Below, one piece after another: positions 4,737 to 6,155 of a stretch of DNA of 6,155 nt (the first letter of the stretch is position 1; each line of letters opens with the position of its first letter). Location: NCBI GenBank assembly GCA_017628775.1, contig JAGBYN010000097.1:1-6155 (forward strand), written 5' to 3'. This DNA comes from Bacteroidaceae bacterium. Its GTDB lineage: Bacteria > Bacteroidota > Bacteroidia > Bacteroidales > Bacteroidaceae. The translations under genes and the position numbers were made by a program. A model generated the notes under the pieces. The model searched no databases, was not told the origin of the DNA, and saw only the letters and a program-made list of their open reading frames with translations.

Positions 4737-5681
4737 TCACACCTGCTGTTTACACTTCCTGTAGAGTTGCCAAGAGTTGTAAAGGTTGTGCCACACGCTA
4801 TAGAAGCCCCCAGCGATAGAACTTACTGGCGTTAGGAAGGTGTAGCCGAGCCAGATGGCAAATATCGTGTTTTTCTGCCCCATGCCTTGACCGCAACAAA
4901 TTTCGTCGTTGAAGCGACGCCCCATCATTCTGCCAATCGTAAATTGGAGCACACAGCAGAGGAGTGAGACGGTAGCAATAGCAATTTGGAAGAACAGGGG
5001 GACGGTGCTGTTTACAAGACTTCGCGTAGAAATCCCAATAGCGAGTGCCAAAGCTACTGCCCAAAGGTAGAAGGAAAGGTCCTTCTGCGCATTCATCAAA
5101 TCCACCCACTTGCGGAGGAACTTACGTGCCACAACTGCACAGATAAAGGGACAAAGCAACAAGGGGAACACCCTGCTCATGATGAGTAGGAAGGAGGTGA
5201 AGAACGTGCCACCGTGTTCGGGATAAATCAAAGGTACCGCCGCAGGCACGAGGATTGCCGTGAGTAAGTTGGCAAGCACGATGTATGCAGCCAGGCTTTC
5301 GGGGCGCGCACCGAGTTTTGACGTCACCACCACCGCAGCTATGGCCGTCGGAGCGATAAAGCAGAGCATCGCGCCCTCAACAACGACCCTCCAAAGCGAC
5401 TCTGGGAACAAGGCGCAGAACCCTACGCACGCCAAGAAGAGACTTGCTTGGATGAGCAACGCCCACAGGTGCCACTTGCAGAAGCGCATTTGGCGCGGGT
5501 CGATTTTGCAGAACGACACGAAGAGCAGGGTGAAAATCAAGATGGGTTGCAGTTCCTCCACCAATACCAAAATGTAAGGTTTGATGGGGGTAAAGAGTGG
5601 CACATTTGCCAATATGAAATAGGTCAAAGCACCGACGACCATCGCCACGGGCAATGTCCAGTTTTTTAAGAATTGTAGCAT
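4737..5681 (-). CDS. BASS-family transporter (bile acid:sodium symporter-like)
   Basis: This 314-residue inner-membrane protein has about nine to ten hydrophobic segments, at about 10-28, 35-57, 70-92, 97-118, 127-152, 159-185, 203-220, 226-248 and 271-291. Two stretches place it in the BASS fold. IAPTAIAAVVVTSKLG (109-124) lies at the family's discontinuous crossing helix. GQGMGQKNTIFAIW (264-277), with GGFYSVWHNLYNSW (291-304), corresponds to the second crossing helix and the conserved SVWHN-x-x-x-S ending. Family members carry organic anions or small metabolites, many with sodium; the substrate here is unknown and the name does not imply bile acids. The ATG at 5681 is 17 nt after the uvrB stop and lacks a Shine-Dalgarno sequence, so it is likely co-transcribed with uvrB. 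The transcript would end at 4437-4400. Confidence 0.8.
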   Translation of the reverse strand: MLQFLKNWTLPVAMVVGALTYFILANVPLFTPIKPYILVLVEELQPILIFTLLFVSFCKIDPRQMRFCKWHLWALLIQASLFLACVGFCALFPESLWRVVVEGAMLCFIAPTAIAAVVVTSKLGARPESLAAYIVLANLLTAILVPAAVPLIYPEHGGTFFTSFLLIMSRVFPLLLCPFICAVVARKFLRKWVDLMNAQKDLSFYLWAVALALAIGISTRSLVNSTVPLFFQIAIATVSLLCCVLQFTIGRMMGRRFNDEICCGQGMGQKNTIFAIWLGYTFLTPVSSIAGGFYSVWHNLYNSWQLYRKCKQQV

Positions 5682-5698
5682 TACGCTTTAGAGTTTAT

Positions 5699-6155
5699 TT
5701 ATTCATTCTCAAGCATTAAGAGTTCATCACGCAACTGTGCCGCAAGGATAAAGTCGAACTTTGCTGCCGCCTCCTTCATCTGCTTGCGCAGACGCTCGAT
5801 GCGATGTTCGCGCGTTTCCTCCTTCTGCTTGCCATACGCCACGGGCGCTTCTGCCGCCTGCTCTATGGGAGTCGGTTGCAAGTACCCCATGCGCTCCACC
5901 CTGCGCTCGGCAGCATTCTTATTGAGTGCCGAGAGTTCCGTAGTGTTGAAGTCCTTCACAATGGGCTTCGGAGTGATACCGTGCTCCGTGTTAGAGCGAA
6001 TTTGCTTACACCTACGGCGCTCCGTTTCGTCAATCGTTTGCTGCATAGAGGGCGTAATCTTATCGGCATACCGAATGACGCGCCCATTCACGTTACGCGC
6101 CGCACGCCCAGCCGTTTGCGTCAAGCTGCGGGTATCTCTGAGGAACCCTTCCTTG
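5699..6155 (-). CDS. uvrB: excinuclease ABC subunit UvrB, C-terminal part
   Basis: UvrB is the DNA-damage verification helicase of nucleotide excision repair; UvrA loads it and it recruits UvrC. The gene enters from the right edge, so only about the last 151 codons are seen, with no start. [21 protein letters not shown] at the beginning holds helicase motif VI (QTAGRAAR). It is followed by [23 protein letters not shown], the conserved segment after the helicase core, and [10 protein letters not shown] variable linker precedes the C-terminal UVR domain ([17 protein letters not shown] to [14 protein letters not shown]), which contacts UvrC. The reading frame is intact to TAA at 5701-5699. An internal TTG (6124-6122) is not a true start because the family homology continues upstream to the window edge. 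The transporter gene follows after 17 nt, suggesting an operon. Confidence 0.95.
   Translation of the reverse strand, partial: KEGFLRDTRSLTQTAGRAARNVNGRVIRYADKITPSMQQTIDETERRRCKQIRSNTEHGITPKPIVKDFNTTELSALNKNAAERRVERMGYLQPTPIEQAAEAPVAYGKQKEETREHRIERLRKQMKEAAAKFDFILAAQLRDELLMLENE

Overview
The window looks like a chromosomal segment of a Bacteroidota member, most likely Bacteroidales and perhaps Prevotellaceae-like. The grounds are a Bacteroidetes-type FtsB/DivIC protein, an XRE regulator with a C-terminal tail that I associate with this phylum, start codons mostly lacking Shine-Dalgarno sequences, and roughly half-GC genes set in very AT-rich spacers. The genus assignment is inference; no rRNA or tRNA is present.

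Layout. Positions 1-185 are a non-coding leader with an 11-bp tandem repeat, a 16-bp-period direct repeat and two hairpins. A full-length DNA polymerase III delta subunit gene (holA) follows on the + strand, 186-1214, with two hairpins behind it. One is an 18-bp perfect stem and is the strongest structure in the window. Next comes about 1.0 kb of AT-rich DNA without a convincing gene, unusually rich in TGTAAA/TTTACA. It leads into an XRE-family DNA-binding protein (2376-2945, +), whose start codon lies at the edge of a 19-bp tandem duplication and which ends at a clear terminator. The spacer 2991-3627 holds a 17-bp tandem repeat array and a doubtful cysteine-rich reading frame. A two-gene + strand unit then encodes an FtsB/DivIC-family division protein (3628-3930) and a four-helix membrane protein (3940-4332), ending at a bidirectional terminator (4400-4437). 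A 21-bp tandem repeat lies in the convergent spacer. On the minus strand the C-terminal part of uvrB (cut by the window edge at 6155) is followed 17 nt later by a BASS-family (bile acid:sodium symporter-like) transporter (5681-4737).

Function. The recognised genes are housekeeping: replication clamp loading, septum formation, nucleotide excision repair and solute transport. No defence system, transposase, reverse transcriptase or CRISPR array is visible. The unexplained material is in the spacers, which hold four tandem repeat families with unit lengths 11, 17, 19 and 21 bp, plus the motif-rich AT-rich region before the regulator. The most testable new idea is that the TGTAAA/TTTACA cluster is a binding array, possibly for the adjacent XRE protein. 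This is inference only.
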